NCBI RefSeq assembly: GCF_024679245.1 | Contig: NC_090173.1 | Coordinates: forward strand, 25,138,160-25,202,159 | Direction: 5' to 3' | Length of the DNA: 64,000 nucleotides | From: Pseudorasbora parva | Taxonomy: Eukaryota; Chordata; Actinopteri; Cypriniformes; Gobionidae | Shown: positions 12,885 through 25,000 of the stretch, piece after piece | Layout: the number at the start of each line of letters is the position of its first letter | Numbering within the stretch: the first letter of the stretch is position 1 | Made by a program: the position numbers and the translations under genes | The notes under the pieces: model-generated | What the model was told of the DNA's origin: nothing | Databases searched by the model: none | What the model saw: only the letters and a program-made list of their open reading frames with translations

Positions 12885-13700
12885 CGTAAGCAAGTGAAAT
12901 GGCCTCGACCACCCACTTGCTCATTCTCTGCTTAGATACTGGAGCCCCTTTCTTAGGGGCTCCGAAACAGACGAATAACTGATCGGTCTTTCTCCACAGG
13001 GCAGCTCTGTGGACATATGTATCTAATGCCCTAACAGGGCAGAGCAGATTTAATCTTTCCTGGTCTGACGTCGTGAACGGAGGAGGACAGAAGGCTTGGA
13101 GAGTAATGGGGCCCCGTGGGCTCGTAGGAACCTTGGGGACGTAACCCGGATGTAGAAAGGCCTTCACCATCCCGGCGCAAACTCTAAACATGAGGGCCTC
13201 ACTGACAGGGACTGAATATCTCCTATTCTTTTGAGAGACGATATGGCCAAAAGAAGGATAGTTTTTAGGGTGAGGAACTTGTCCAAAACCTCCTCTAAGG
13301 GTTCGAATGGCGGCCCGCACAAGCCCCTCAAAACAATGGCCAAGTCCCAAGCTGGGACCCTCGAGTGCATAGCCGGCCTCAACCTTAAAGTACCACGGAG
13401 GAAGCGTGTAATCAGAGGGTGTCTTCCCAAAGACACTCCACCCAAAGGGACGTGGAAGGCACCCAAGGCCGCCACGTACACCTTTATTGTGGAGGGGGTC
13501 AACCCTGCCGAGAACCTAGCCTGCAGAAACTCCAGCACTGTACCAACCGGGCAGTTAACTGGGTCCCACTGGCGTTCTCTGCACCAAGCTGAGAAAAGCT
13601 TCCATTTCAGAGCGTACAGCTTCCTCGTGGACGGAGCTCTGGAGTGAAGGATGGTCTCAACGACCTCGGCCGAGAGACCTTCCTCTATGAGCCTGGCCCC
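12877..13700 (-). pseudogene. DIRS tyrosine recombinase, truncated before its catalytic core is complete
   Basis: The N-terminal part is clear (LIEEGLSAEVVETIL, APSTRKLYALKWKLFSAWC), as is the region around the first catalytic Arg (LLLAISSLKRIGDIQSL). The frame then shifts to 13350-12877 and ends at KWVVEAISLAY, where satellite sequence begins. The H-x-x-R and Tyr motifs that should follow are absent, so the enzyme could not catalyse strand exchange. Confidence 0.8.
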
Positions 13701-14233
13701 CTCAGAGGCCAAGCCCATAGTTTCCACATCTCTGGGCGTGGGTGCAGGAATCTCCCGCCCGCCTGAGAGAGTAGATCCCTCCTGGTCGGAATCTCCATCG
13801 GAGAGCCTTCCAGGAGAGATACCAGGTCCGAAAACCATACTCTGGTCGGCCAGTACGGAGCCACCAGAAGTACTTGGGCCCCGTCCCGGCGTACCCTCTC
13901 CAGAACTCCTGGAAGCAAGACAATCGGGGGGAAGGCGTACAGGGGTAGCCTCGGCCACTCCTGTACCATGGCATCCAACCCTAGCGGGGCTGGATGGGAC
14001 AGAGAAAACCACTGCGGGCAGTGGGAATTCTCCGCCGAAGCAAAAAGATCTATCTCTGCCTTCCCATATACCTTCCATAGGAGCTCCACCACCTCTGGGT
14101 GAAGTCTCCATTCCCCGGGCCTCGGCCCCTGCCTCGACAGGCTGTCTGCTTCCTGATTCAGGACCCCCGGGATATATACTGCCCTGATTGACAGCAATTT
14201 CCCTTGGGCCCACAGGAGGATCCGATGCGCCAA
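13685..14233 (-). pseudogene. DIRS middle segment after RNase H
   Basis: This frame carries the normal DIRS continuation: IPGVLNQEADSLSRQ, AEIDLFASAENSHCP, LYAFPPIVLLPGVLERV, VLLVAPYWPTRVWFSDL. It lies one frameshift away from both the RT part and the recombinase part. DIRS elements often have overlapping frames here, so some of the shift may be original. Confidence 0.7.
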
Positions 14234-15818
14234 TTTGTCCAGTGGACGGGAACCTCAGACCCCCCTGATGATTTATATAGGCGACCACCGATGTGTTGTC
14301 TGACCTGACTAACACATGGTGGCCCCTGAGGTCGGGCAGAAACTGTTTCAATGCAAGAAACACTGCGAGCATCTCTAGCCGATTTATGTGCCAGTGCTGC
14401 TGATGTTCCTGCCATAGACCCTGGGATGAGCGACCACTCATGGTCGCCCCCCAGCCCGTGAGAGAGGCATCTGTCGTTAGCGTTACGCGACGAACATGAG
14501 CCCCTAACACGGGACCCTGAGATAGAAACCCCGGGTTTTTCCACATGACCAGAGCACGTAGGCATCGCCGCGTGACTTTGATCGTGCGGAGCGGATTTCC
14601 CCTCGGGGAGAACCCCTTTGTTTTGAGCCACCACTGCAGTGGCCTCATGTACAGTAGGCCAAGAGGTATTACGTTGGACGCTGCTGCCATGAGACGTAAC
14701 AGTTTCTGGAACTGTTTCACAGTGACGGCCCGGTCTAGCTTCTGCTCTTTGACTGCTGCCAGGATCGATGCTATGCGTGTTGGCGATAATTGCGCCCGCA
14801 TTATTACCGAGTCCCAGTTCACACCTAGAAAAGTGGTTCTCTGAGCCGGAGAAAGCACACTCTTCTTGGCGTTCAGCCTCAACCCCAACTTCGACATATG
14901 CGCGAGAACAGCATCTCGATGCTGAACCGCCATCTGCTCTGTATTCGCTAGAATCAGCAAGTCGTCGATATAATTCAGTGTGCGGATGCCCTGCAGATGC
15001 AACGGCGCCAGAGCTGCATCCACACACTTGGTGAATGTGCGGGGTGACAGTGCTAGACCGAAAGGAAGTACTCGATATTGGAATGCCTCTCCCCCGAAGG
15101 CAAACCTGAGGAACTTCCTGTGATGTGGAAGGATGGAGACATGAAAATACGCATCTTTGAGGTCTATGGGGACAAACCAATCCTCTAGTTTGATCTGCGA
15201 CACAATCTGTCTGAGTGTGAGCATCTTGAACTTGAGCTTGGCCACCGAGCGATTTAGTAGACGCAGATCTAATATCGGGCGTAAGCCCCCATCCTTCTTC
15301 GGCACGATGAAGTAACGGCTGTAAAACCCAGACTCCCTGCTGGGAGGGGGAACCCTCTCTATAGCCCCTTTTTGCAGGCGTGTCTGTACTTCCTGTGCCA
15401 TTACCAGAGCCTGCTCCGGGCCCACCTCTGTAGGTAGGACACCGCTGAAAGGAGGTGGCCGACTTTTGAATTGAATGGCGTACCCCCTTTCGATTATCTG
15501 CAGGACCCAATGAGATATATTTGATAGACGTTTCCACTCGTCTAGAAAATCTACTAAGGGAACCAGCCTCTCGAGGCTGGCCTCTGGTGTACTTTGAGCA
15601 ACAAGCACAGTGCCCTGAAGCGGCGGACCGGCAGGGAACAACTGACTTGACTGCTCGGGGGCCCCCCGAGGGGGGCGCGGACCACCCTCGGGTGGCCCGC
15701 GGAGACCGACTGCGCCCCGACATTGCGGCGGGGTTGGCAGCGCGGCCCCCAGAGGGTGCCGCAGAGAAACGGGTACCGTTGGCAGGGGTAAACACCGTTT
15801 TCCTACGGGGGGAACCAC
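14158..15818 (-). pseudogene. DIRS reverse transcriptase and RNase H region
   Basis: The minus-strand frame from 15818 shows reverse transcriptase blocks: IVPKKDGGLRPILDLRLLN, DLKDAYFHV, LPFGLALSPRTF and the YIDD active-site motif at 14961-14972. An RNase H-like block follows (LTTDASLTGWGA, HINRLEMLAVFLALKQF, VRSDNTSVVAYINHQGG). Near 14235 the meaningful reading moves to another frame, whose protein begins AHRILLWAQGKLLSIR. The formal open frame continues to 13164 but is nonsense over roughly 14240-13690. Confidence 0.85.
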
Positions 15819-15843
15819 CCTCAGCGTCCTGACGCTTCTGGCA

Positions 15844-17314
15844 TCAGGAACGCTTCGACGAGGCCTTCTTGGCGATCAGGACTGTCCTCAGATCAGCCCT
15901 GCCCCTCGAAGGCCTCGTCTGAGAGCGCCGCCCCTCGTCCCCGCGCTGAGGGGGAGTTCGGGTGGCGACGCTCTGTTTTTGCTTTGCCCTGTGCGAAGCG
16001 CTCGTACTCGGTTTGGGCTGCTTGATGTCAGCAGCAGCCCCAGGGACCTGGACCCGGAGAGGGAGGAACTGCTTGAGCGCTGCAGCTTGCTTTTTCGTCT
16101 CCTGGAACCTCTCGGTGACAGTATGGACTGCGTCACCGAAGAGGCCTCCAGGAGAAAGCGGCGCATCGAGCAGAAAGGCTTTCTCCCTCTCCTTGATGTC
16201 TGTGGGGTTTAACCAGAGATGCCTCTCCGTGGCCACCAAGGCTGCCATAGAGCGGCCCACACATCTGGCCGTCTCCTTGGTGGCCCGGAGAGCTAGATCA
16301 GCGGAAGAACGCAGCTCTGTAATAATATCTCCCCCCACGACATCACTACTATCCAGATCCCTCAGCAGGTCAGCCTGGTACGCCTGCACGATTGCCATCG
16401 TGTGCAGGCATGCAGCGCCTGACCCGCTGCCGAGTACGCTTTGCCCACCAGCGCCGACGTTGTTTTTAAAGGTCTGGTGGGCAAAGTCGGGGCTTTAAGG
16501 GACGATGCCGAAGAAGGCGAGAGATGGCTCGCGAGCGTCTCCTCGACCTTTGGCATCGCCCCATAACCATACTGTTTCAGCCCAGCGATGTTACTGTAGA
16601 CCGAAGTCTGTGGGCTGAAAACACGATATGATGCCGGTCTCCTCCACGACCTTGCCACCTCAGTGTGCAAGTCATGAAAGAACGGCAATCCCCGTCTCTG
16701 AGGCGCGAGAAGGCAGGAATCTCTCGTCTAATTTGCTTGTACGCTTTCTTCCTGCCTCATATCTCTCGGCTGGCCAGTCGATGTTAAGCCTGGCCACCGC
16801 TCGCGTCAGAACCTCAACGAGCTCCTCGCATGCAGGGGACTGAAGTGGCGAGTCTTCAGTCTCGATGCTTTCAACGTCCACCTCCTCAGAGCTGGACAGT
16901 TGAAGCACCGGCGACTCTCTCGGGGGGGAAGAAACCGCCATGCGTGCTTCCATGCCCCGAGAAGAGCCGCTGGATGGTGCAGGTGAGGGCAGAGATAAGG
17001 CAGCGCCCATCTCTAACCCCTCTGCAACATCCAATTGTGATCCCCACGACTGCAGCCTCCGCTCCGCCTCGGCAGCAAGCGGGACCAGAGCCGCGGGGAA
17101 CACGAGCCGAGGCACCCTCCTCAAAGAGTGCCCGGCGGGAGCGCAGCGTTCTCAGCGGTAACTTCTCACAATGCTCGCAAGCAGCCCCCTCAAGGGCTGC
17201 CTGGGCATGCTGCGCTCCCAAGCAGGCAACACAGAGAGAGTGTGTATCCCCACCCGTGATGTAGCGTGGGCAGGGATGAACACACTTCCTGAAATTGCTG
17301 CTTTCGCTCGCCAT
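15844..17314 (-). pseudogene. DIRS Gag-like ORF, frameshifted
   Basis: The protein can be followed through several frames. It starts at 17314 with a Cys-rich segment (CVACLGAQHAQAALEG, CEHCEKLP). It continues in 17124-16672 (acidic, Ser-rich), then 16688-16362 (SVYSNIAGLKQYGYGAMPKV), and ends in 16398-15844 (TERHLWLNPTDIKEREKAFL) with a basic Arg/Ser/Lys-rich C-terminus. Each change of frame needs an indel, so no intact Gag is made. The role as the structural/nucleic-acid-binding protein comes from family knowledge. Confidence 0.7.
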
Positions 17315-17605
17315 TCTCTATCTATTTTATTTTCTCTTTTTTTGTTATATATATATGGAATATATAACAAAAGGGTGGAAAAACTCTTGCAATAGACAGA
17401 CAAAAACACCAAATAGACAGACAGGTTCACACAGATCGCTTGCTGAAGGATCAGAAGCTAGTTCCTGTTTGTTTTCACGGACGCTTTATATTATAATTAT
17501 ATATATATTATAAATATATATATTAATTTGATATAATAAAATGTTTGTGTAATCTGTTCGATTTCATTATTAAGAAATGTATAATTTTTTTGCTCCTTTT
17601 TGGTA

Positions 17606-20600
17606 AATTTTGACATTTATGTATGAGCCAATATACAGTAGTGAAAAACAGCAATATTTAAGTATGATTTGACAGTGTATTTTAATATAAATCAAAAATA
17701 TAAAAGATGTGCATGATAGCCGACACCTGGATGAACACTGTACAGTTGGATTTATGACTGTAAATTATTCCATTCAAATGTTATTGAGCTCTAAATTATG
17801 ACATATTTATGTATGAGCCAATATACAGTAGTGAAAAACAGCAATATTTAAGTATGACTTGACAGTGTATTTTAATATAAATCAAAAATATAAAAGATGT
17901 GCATGATAGCCGACACCTGGATGAACACTATACAGTTGGATTTATGACTGTAAATTATTCCATTCAAATGTTATTGAGGTCTAAAATATGACATATTTAT
18001 GTATGAGCCAATATACAGTAGTGAAAACAGCAATATTTAAGTATGATTTGACAGTGTATTTTAATACAAATCAAAAATATAAAAGATGTGCATGATAGCC
18101 GACACCTGGATGAACACTGTACAGTTGGATTTATGACAGTAAATTATTCCATTCAAATGTTATTGAGCTCTAAATTATGACATATTTATGTATGAGCCAA
18201 TATATAGTAGTGAAAACAGCAATATTTAAGTATGATTTGACAGTGTATTTTAATACAAATCAAAAATATAAAAGATGTGCATGATAGCCGACACCTGGAT
18301 GAACACTGTACAGTTGGATTTATGACTGTAAATTATTCCATTCAAATGTTATTGAGCTCTAAAATATGACATATTTATGTATGAGCCAATATACAGTAGT
18401 GAAAAACAGCAATATTTAAGTATGATTTGACAGTGTATCTTAATACAAATCAAAAATATAAAAGATGTGCATGATAGCCGACACCTGGATGAACACTGTA
18501 CAGTTGGATTTATGACAGTAAATTATTCCATTCAAATGTTATTGAGCTCTAAAATATGACATATTTATGTATGAGCCAATATACAGTAGTGAAAAACAGC
18601 AATATTTAAGTATGATTTGACAGTGTATCTTAATACAAATCAAAAATATAAAAGATGTGCATGATAGCCGACACCTGGATGAACACTATACAGTTGGATT
18701 TATGACTGTAAATTATTCCATTCAAATGTTATTGAGCTCTAAATTATGACATATTTATGTATGAGCCAATATACAGTAGTGAAAAACAGCAATATTTAAG
18801 TATGATTTGACAGTGTATTTTAATATAAATCAAAAATATAAAAGATGTGCATGATAGCCGACACCTGGATGAACACTGTACAGTTGGATTTATGACAGTA
18901 AATTATTCCATTCAAATGTTATTGAGCTCTAAAATATGACATATTTATGTATGAGCCAATATACAGTAGTGAAAAACAGCAATATTTAAGTATGATTTGA
19001 CAGTGTATCTTAATACAAATCAAAAATATAAAAGATGTGCATGATAGCCGACACCTGGATGAACACTATACAGTTGGATTTATGACTGTAAATTATTCCA
19101 TTCAAATGTTATTGAGCTCTAAAATATGACATATTTATGTATGAGCCAATATATAGTAGTGAAAACAGCAATATTTAAGTATGATTTGACAGTGTATTTT
19201 AATACAAATCAAAAATATAAAAGATGTGCATGATAGCCGACACCTGGATGAACACTGTACAGTTGGATTTATGACTGTAAATTATTCCATTCAAATGTTA
19301 TTGAGCTCTAAAATATGACATATTTATGTATGAGCCAATATACAGTAGTGAAAAACAGCAATATTTAAGTATGATTTGACAGTGTATTTTAATATAAATC
19401 AAAAATATAAAAGATGTGCATGATAGCCGACACCTGGATGAACACTGTACAGTTGGATTTATGACAGTAAATTATTCCATTCAAATGTTATTGAGCTCTA
19501 AATTATGACATATTTATGTATGAGCCAATATATAGTAGTGAAAACAGCAATATTTAAGTATGATTTGACAGTGTATTTTAATACAAATCAAAAATATAAA
19601 AGATGTGCATGATAGCCGACACCTGGATGAACACTGTACAGTTGGATTTATGACTGTAAATTATTCCATTCAAATGTTATTGAGCTCTAAATTATGACAT
19701 ATTTATGTATGAGCCAATATATAGTAGTGAAAACAGCAATATTTAAGTATGATTTGACAGTGTATTTTAATACAAATCAAAAATATAAAAGATGTGCATG
19801 ATAGCCGACACCTGGATGAACACTGTACAGTTGGATTTATGACTGTAAATTATTCCATTCAAATGTTATTGAGCTCTAAAATATGACATATTTATGTATG
19901 AGCCAATATACAGTAGTGAAAAACAGCAATATTTAAGTATGATTTGACAGTGTATTTTAATATAAATCAAAAATATAAAAGATGTGCATGATAGCCGACA
20001 CCTGGATGAACACTGTACAGTTGGATTTATGACAGTAAATTATTCCATTCAAATGTTATTGAGCTCTAAATTATGACATATTTATGTATGAGCCAATATA
20101 TAGTAGTGAAAACAGCAATATTTAAGTATGATTTGACAGTGTATTTTAATACAAATCAAAAATATAAAAGATGTGCATGATAGCCGACACCTGGATGAAC
20201 ACTGTACAGTTGGATTTATGACTGTAAATTATTCCATTCAAATGTTATTGAGCTCTAAAATATGACATATTTATGTATGAGCCAATATACAGTAGTGAAA
20301 AACAGCAATATTTAAGTATGATTTGACAGTGTATTTTAATACAAATCAAAAATATAAAAGATGTGCATGATAGCCGACACCTGGATGAACACTGTACAGT
20401 TGGATTTATGACTGTAAATTATTCCATTCAAATGTTATTGAGCTCTAAAATATGACATTTATGTATGAGCCAATATACAGTAGTGAAAAACAGCAATATT
20501 TAAGTATGATTTGACAGTGTATTTTAATATAAATCAAAAATATAAAAGATGTGCATGATAGCCGACACCTGGATGAACACTGTACAGTTGGATTTATGAC

Positions 20601-21385
20601 TGTAAATTATTCCATTCAAATGTTATTGAGCTCTAAATTATGACATATTTATGTATGAGCCAATATATAGTGAAAAACAGCAATATTTAAGTATGATTTG
20701 ACAGTGTATTTTAATATAAATCAAAAATATAAAAGATGTGCATGATAGCCGACACCTGGATGAACACTGTACAGTTGGATTTATGACTGTAAATTATTCC
20801 ATTCAAATGTTATTGAGCTCTAAAATATGACATATTTATGTATGAGCCAATATACAGTAGTGAAAAACAGCAATATTTAAGTATGATTTGACAGTGTATT
20901 TTAATATAAATTAAAAAATATAAAAGATGTGCATGATTGCTGTCACCTGGATGAACACTGTACAGTTGGATTTATGACTGTAAATTATTCCATTCAAATG
21001 TTATTGAGCTCTAAAATATGACATATTTATGTATGAGCCAATATATAGTAGTGAAAACAGCAATATTTAAGTATGATTTGACAGTGTATCTTAATATAAA
21101 TCAAAAATATAAAAGATGTGCATGATAGCCGACACCTGGATGAACACTGTACAGTTGGATTTATGACTGTAAATTATTCCATTCAAATGTTATTGAGCTC
21201 TAAATTATGACATATTTATGTATGAGCCAATATACAGTAGTGAAAAACAGCAATATTTAAGTATGATTTGACAGTGTATTTTAATATAAATCAAAAATAT
21301 AAAAGATGTGCATGATAGCCGACACCTGGATGAACACTGTACAGTTGGATTTATGACTGTAAATTATTCCATTCAAATGTTATTG
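17606..21385 (-). repeat. Right satellite arm: 20 tandem units of ~190 bp, inverted
   Basis: It has the same unit as the left arm in reverse orientation, counted by 20 occurrences of AAATGTTATTGA. The first unit begins imperfectly near 17606-17612. Variants such as GACAGTAAAT/GACTGTAAAT and TACAAATC/TATAAATC recur in blocks, so some units may have been duplicated in groups. The left-arm variant (read here as GATTGCTGTC) appears once, near 20937. Confidence 0.95.
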
Positions 21386-21484
21386 AAGTTTGAAACGTGC
21401 ATACCAATGTCGTATGCAACTTTAGAGACGGTCCCTAAATTTGCGAATATCAAACGTCTAACGTCAAACCAACTTCATGCCAGT
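21386..21484 (-). repeat. Right terminal inverted repeat, 99 bp
   Basis: It is the inverted copy of 10572-10670 and begins after the twentieth unit of the right array. Confidence 0.85.
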
Positions 21485-21493
21485 TAAATATTC
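21485..21493. repeat. Right target-site duplication, TAAATATTC
   Basis: It matches 10563-10571 exactly. Part of it belongs to a 16-bp direct duplication of host sequence (ATATTCGGCGTCCGTT, 21488-21519). Confidence 0.85.
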
Positions 21494-22078
21494 GGCGTCC
21501 GTTATATTCGGCGTCCGTTACTACCGTATAACACGTTCCCCTGCGGTTTTGAAACAATGTTGCCAAAACCCGCCCATATGGAAAATAATGATAGAGAAAA
21601 CAGGGCAGTCCGCCAGTCGTAGCTGTCAACTGTGTTTATAGTGACAGTGTGTTCATTTGTGTTCAACAGTTTTATTATGTTTAAATGAACTTGGTTATTA
21701 GTTTCTGACCCTCGTTTATCATACTGGACTGCTGTTTTACTGTATAATTGCAGTGCCCGCCCTTGTTCACCGTATTTCCTCTATACATCAGTTTGTTGAA
21801 CATACATTTGCACATAAACATGTTATGAAATGGACGCTATCGCATTTGCAGTTTCAGAAAGAAAGTGTATACAAAACCATTTAAGATATTAACAAATTAG
21901 CTGCTGTTTAGCAATATCGCATTTTGATATGCTGAATCTCAAATCCTTTTTCAAAGGCTGGTAGTTGGACGAAGATACTAAATAATATTTGTGATGCAAT
22001 GGTCTTTGTGGTTTTCAGTGTTTTCCACCCCGTTCTCTATTGTCGAAAATGAGAGATCCCCTACAATAGTTGTTGCAA
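21494..22078 (+). promoter_or_regulatory. atxn7l3 5' flanking region
   Basis: Unique sequence lies between the end of the satellite-armed element and the atxn7l3 start codon. It begins with a tandem 16-bp duplication rich in CG (GGCGTCCGTT twice) and must hold the promoter and 5'UTR unless noncoding exons lie upstream of the transposon. I see no clear TATA box or certain transcription start. Confidence 0.4.
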
Positions 22079-25000
22079 ATGAAAATGGAGGATATGTCTC
22101 TGTCAGGCCTGGATAACACCAAGCTAGAGGTAAATAAATTGTTTTTCTGTTTTTCGTTGTTGTTGTTGTTTTGTTCATCTGAATGCACGTGTTTACATAA
22201 GTGGTTTTATGCAGGCTTCTTACCACTAAAATCCACATGGTCAGATACATATGTTATGTGTGTCCGCTTTAACCCAGGCCCTAAAAGTATTGCCTGTAGC
22301 ATTTATGATTCCATTTCATTTATTTATATGAATCTTCTCTCCTTTGTTTTTTTGTTTTTGTTGGGGGTGTAGGCCTTGGCTCATGACGTTTACTCTGACC
22401 TAGTGGAAGATGCCTGTTTAGGGCTGTGCTTTGAGGTGCACAGGGCGGTCAAACAGGGCTATTTCTTCCTGGATGATACGGACCAAGAAAGTATGAAGGA
22501 TTTTGGTGAGTCAGTCACATGAAAATATGCAAATTGATTATTCCTAAAACATGGGATGCATGATTTCAAAATGTGTCTCTATTTAATGTTTTCGCTGATG
22601 TAGAAATAGTGGACCAGCCAGGTGTAGACATCTTCGGGCAGGTGTACAACCAGTGGAAGAATAAGGAGTGTGTGTGTCCCAATTGCAGCCGGAGTATCGC
22701 GGCCTCTCGATTTGCTCCTCATCTGGAGAAGTGTCTCGGTATGGGCCGTAACAGCAGCCGAATAGCCAATCGCAGGTCAGTGGACTGTTGACGCTATTTA
22801 GCTCACTTTATGTACTTATACATGGGAACTTGCATCATTATTCGATAAAGGGAATGCTTAAATATTTGACAAATTATTTACTCACCCTATTGTCATTACA
22901 AATCTGTATACTGTGATATTTTTCCTTGTTTTGTTTATTTCTGTGATTTTGTTCCATTGACATGCACTGGTGGGAATATATGAAAAGTTGGGGCGTGTGG
23001 GGACACATTTCAAATCATTATTTTTCATATATAACACATGGAATTTTATTGATTGGCAAATTCTGGTGAAGTTTCAAAGCATTGAAGGCCGTTGTTCTGC
23101 TCTCTTTTTACAGAATAGCCAGCAGCAATAACACAAGCAAGTCAGAAAGTGATCAGGAAGACAATGATGATATCAATGACAACGACTGGTCCTATGGTTC
23201 AGAAAAGAAAGGTGAGCTCATCCAGTCTGTCTGCCTGCTTCCCACACAGCTGTTTGTTTTTTATTTAGTGAAACCTTGATTTCAATAATCATGAATAACA
23301 GTTTATTAACTGCTTATTTTTCACAGCCAAGAAGAGAAAGTCAGAAAAGGTATAACTTTTTTTTTGTTGAGACAAGCACTTGTTAAAAATTCAACCCAAA
23401 TATTCTAAATTATGATATTTTGTAAGTTTGTAAACGTATTGAAAATGATGATAAAATAAATCTTTGTGTATCCTAGAATCCAAACTCTCCCAGGAGATCC
23501 AAATCTCTAAAGCATAAGAATGGTTGGTTTTATTCTGATTGAGTTGTTTATCCAGTGCACTATTTGACAGACACCAGTCTTCACTTGAGCGTGTTATGAG
23601 TGTATTTTTTTTCTGGCTGCAGGAGAGCTCAGCGGCAGTGTAAATCCAGACCTGTACAAGGTGAGATGATTAGCTAAAGTATTTTGGTCATCGCTTTCAC
23701 TGTTGCCTTAATAACTGCAGTATTACAGCAATATTCTTTCACTTTCTCACTCATGTAGTATAACTACAGCTCTGGCATCAGTTATGAGACTTTGGGACCT
23801 GAGGAGCTGCGATCCATACTGACTACAGTAAGTAATATTTATCAAACAATATTTTTTCTTTCAAAATGAAAATACATTTTAACAAAAATTCAAAAAGTAG
23901 AGGCTCATCGTTTACCTACACATTATGTGTTTAGGCTTAAAAATAAAAGTCTTAAAGCTAACAAATCCTTTAATAATGAATCAAAGTAAAATAAATAAGT
24001 GGAATTTTGAATAATATTCAAAATAAAGAAAAATTATAATAATAAATTACTAATTTTCTTTATTTATGTAATATATTATCTTCTAATTCGGCGACTCTTG
24101 ACATTTTTTCTCATCATATAGCTATTTTTCAGATTATAATGTAGTTCATTTAAAATCAGTGTCTGAAGAATATGTACCTGACTAAAATAATAATTGTATT
24201 GTGGTGACAATTTTAAAAAAATTGTGAATCGTCTAGCCAATTTATTTTATGGATTCAGTGGTAAATTAAAGGGATAGCTCACCCAAAAATGAAAGTTGAC
24301 TCACCCTCATGTTGTTCCAAACCTGTGTAAATGTCTTTGTTCTGCTATATGTTTTAAACCAATCAGATCTGGCTCCCCCATTGACTTTAAAAAAAGAAAA
24401 AAGTCAGTGAGGGGCAAGCTCTGCTTAATTGATGTAAAAGATGATAACAGAATTTTCATTTTTGGATGAACTATCCCTTTAATGTAAAGTGTAATCAAAC
24501 ATTTCATAAAGTTATACCAATAAGAAATAACAAAATGGCAATCAACTGATCGTTTGACCATTTGCAGTGATAAGGATCAGCTGGTAAATGTCCTTATTTG
24601 ACCGTTATCAGAGGTGGCACTTCCCTCTTTTGTCAAAATCATGTACAAAATCTACCAACATCAAACTTCATGATATCAGTGATTTTATTTATTTATTTAT
24701 TGTAAATATTGTGTGAAATAAGTATTCAGTTGTCTTGTCTGCTATCATTACATTGTATTACTGTATTCGTTATATCATCTATCAGCCACATCGGTCAACT
24801 ACTGGAGTATCCATCTTGCTAAAAGGCTTTCTTTTTCCTCAGCAATGTGGGGTTGTATCAGAGCACACAAAGAAGATGTGCACTCGGTAAGAATTCAATC
24901 CATATTTGTGAACTGAAAGGAAACCATAAAAATAAACATCTGTGATTTATTCTTACAAATGCACACTGTGGTACACAAAGTCTACTGACATTTAGTTTCT

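Larger units (their letters stand above)
12885..17605 (-). mobile_element. DIRS-type tyrosine-recombinase retrotransposon, decayed and 3'-truncated
   Basis: It reads right to left: a Gag-like region (about 17314-15844), then reverse transcriptase/RNase H, a DIRS-specific segment, then a tyrosine recombinase cut at 12884. DIRS elements integrate with a tyrosine recombinase instead of a DDE integrase. The segment 17400-17605 is AT-rich and may be the 5' end. Several frameshifts make the copy inactive. It sits exactly between the opposed satellite arms. Confidence 0.85.
10572..21484. mobile_element. Satellite-armed foldback transposon with 99-bp TIRs
   Basis: The left end (10572-10670) and right end (21386-21484) are perfect 99-bp inverted copies beginning ACTGGCATGAAGTTGG. 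The element is flanked by the identical 9-bp duplication TAAATATTC (10563-10571 and 21485-21493). Inside each TIR is an array of ~190-bp units, in opposite orientation on the two sides. Between the arrays lies a damaged DIRS retrotransposon. No transposase is visible. A 9-bp duplication fits Mutator-like or Merlin-like transposases; this assignment is inference. TIR identity suggests recent movement or sequence correction between the ends. The element ends about 585 bp before the atxn7l3 start codon. Confidence 0.85.

Noticed and set aside
14545..15034. Plus-strand ORFs across the DIRS region (also 13231, 13651, 15521, 15962, 16830)
   Set aside because: They are antisense shadows of the GC-rich DIRS coding strand, with no family features.
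13164..15818. An intact 884-residue polymerase ORF
   Set aside because: The middle of this frame (about 14240-13690) is nonsense. The real protein moves to another frame there, and the recombinase end is missing.
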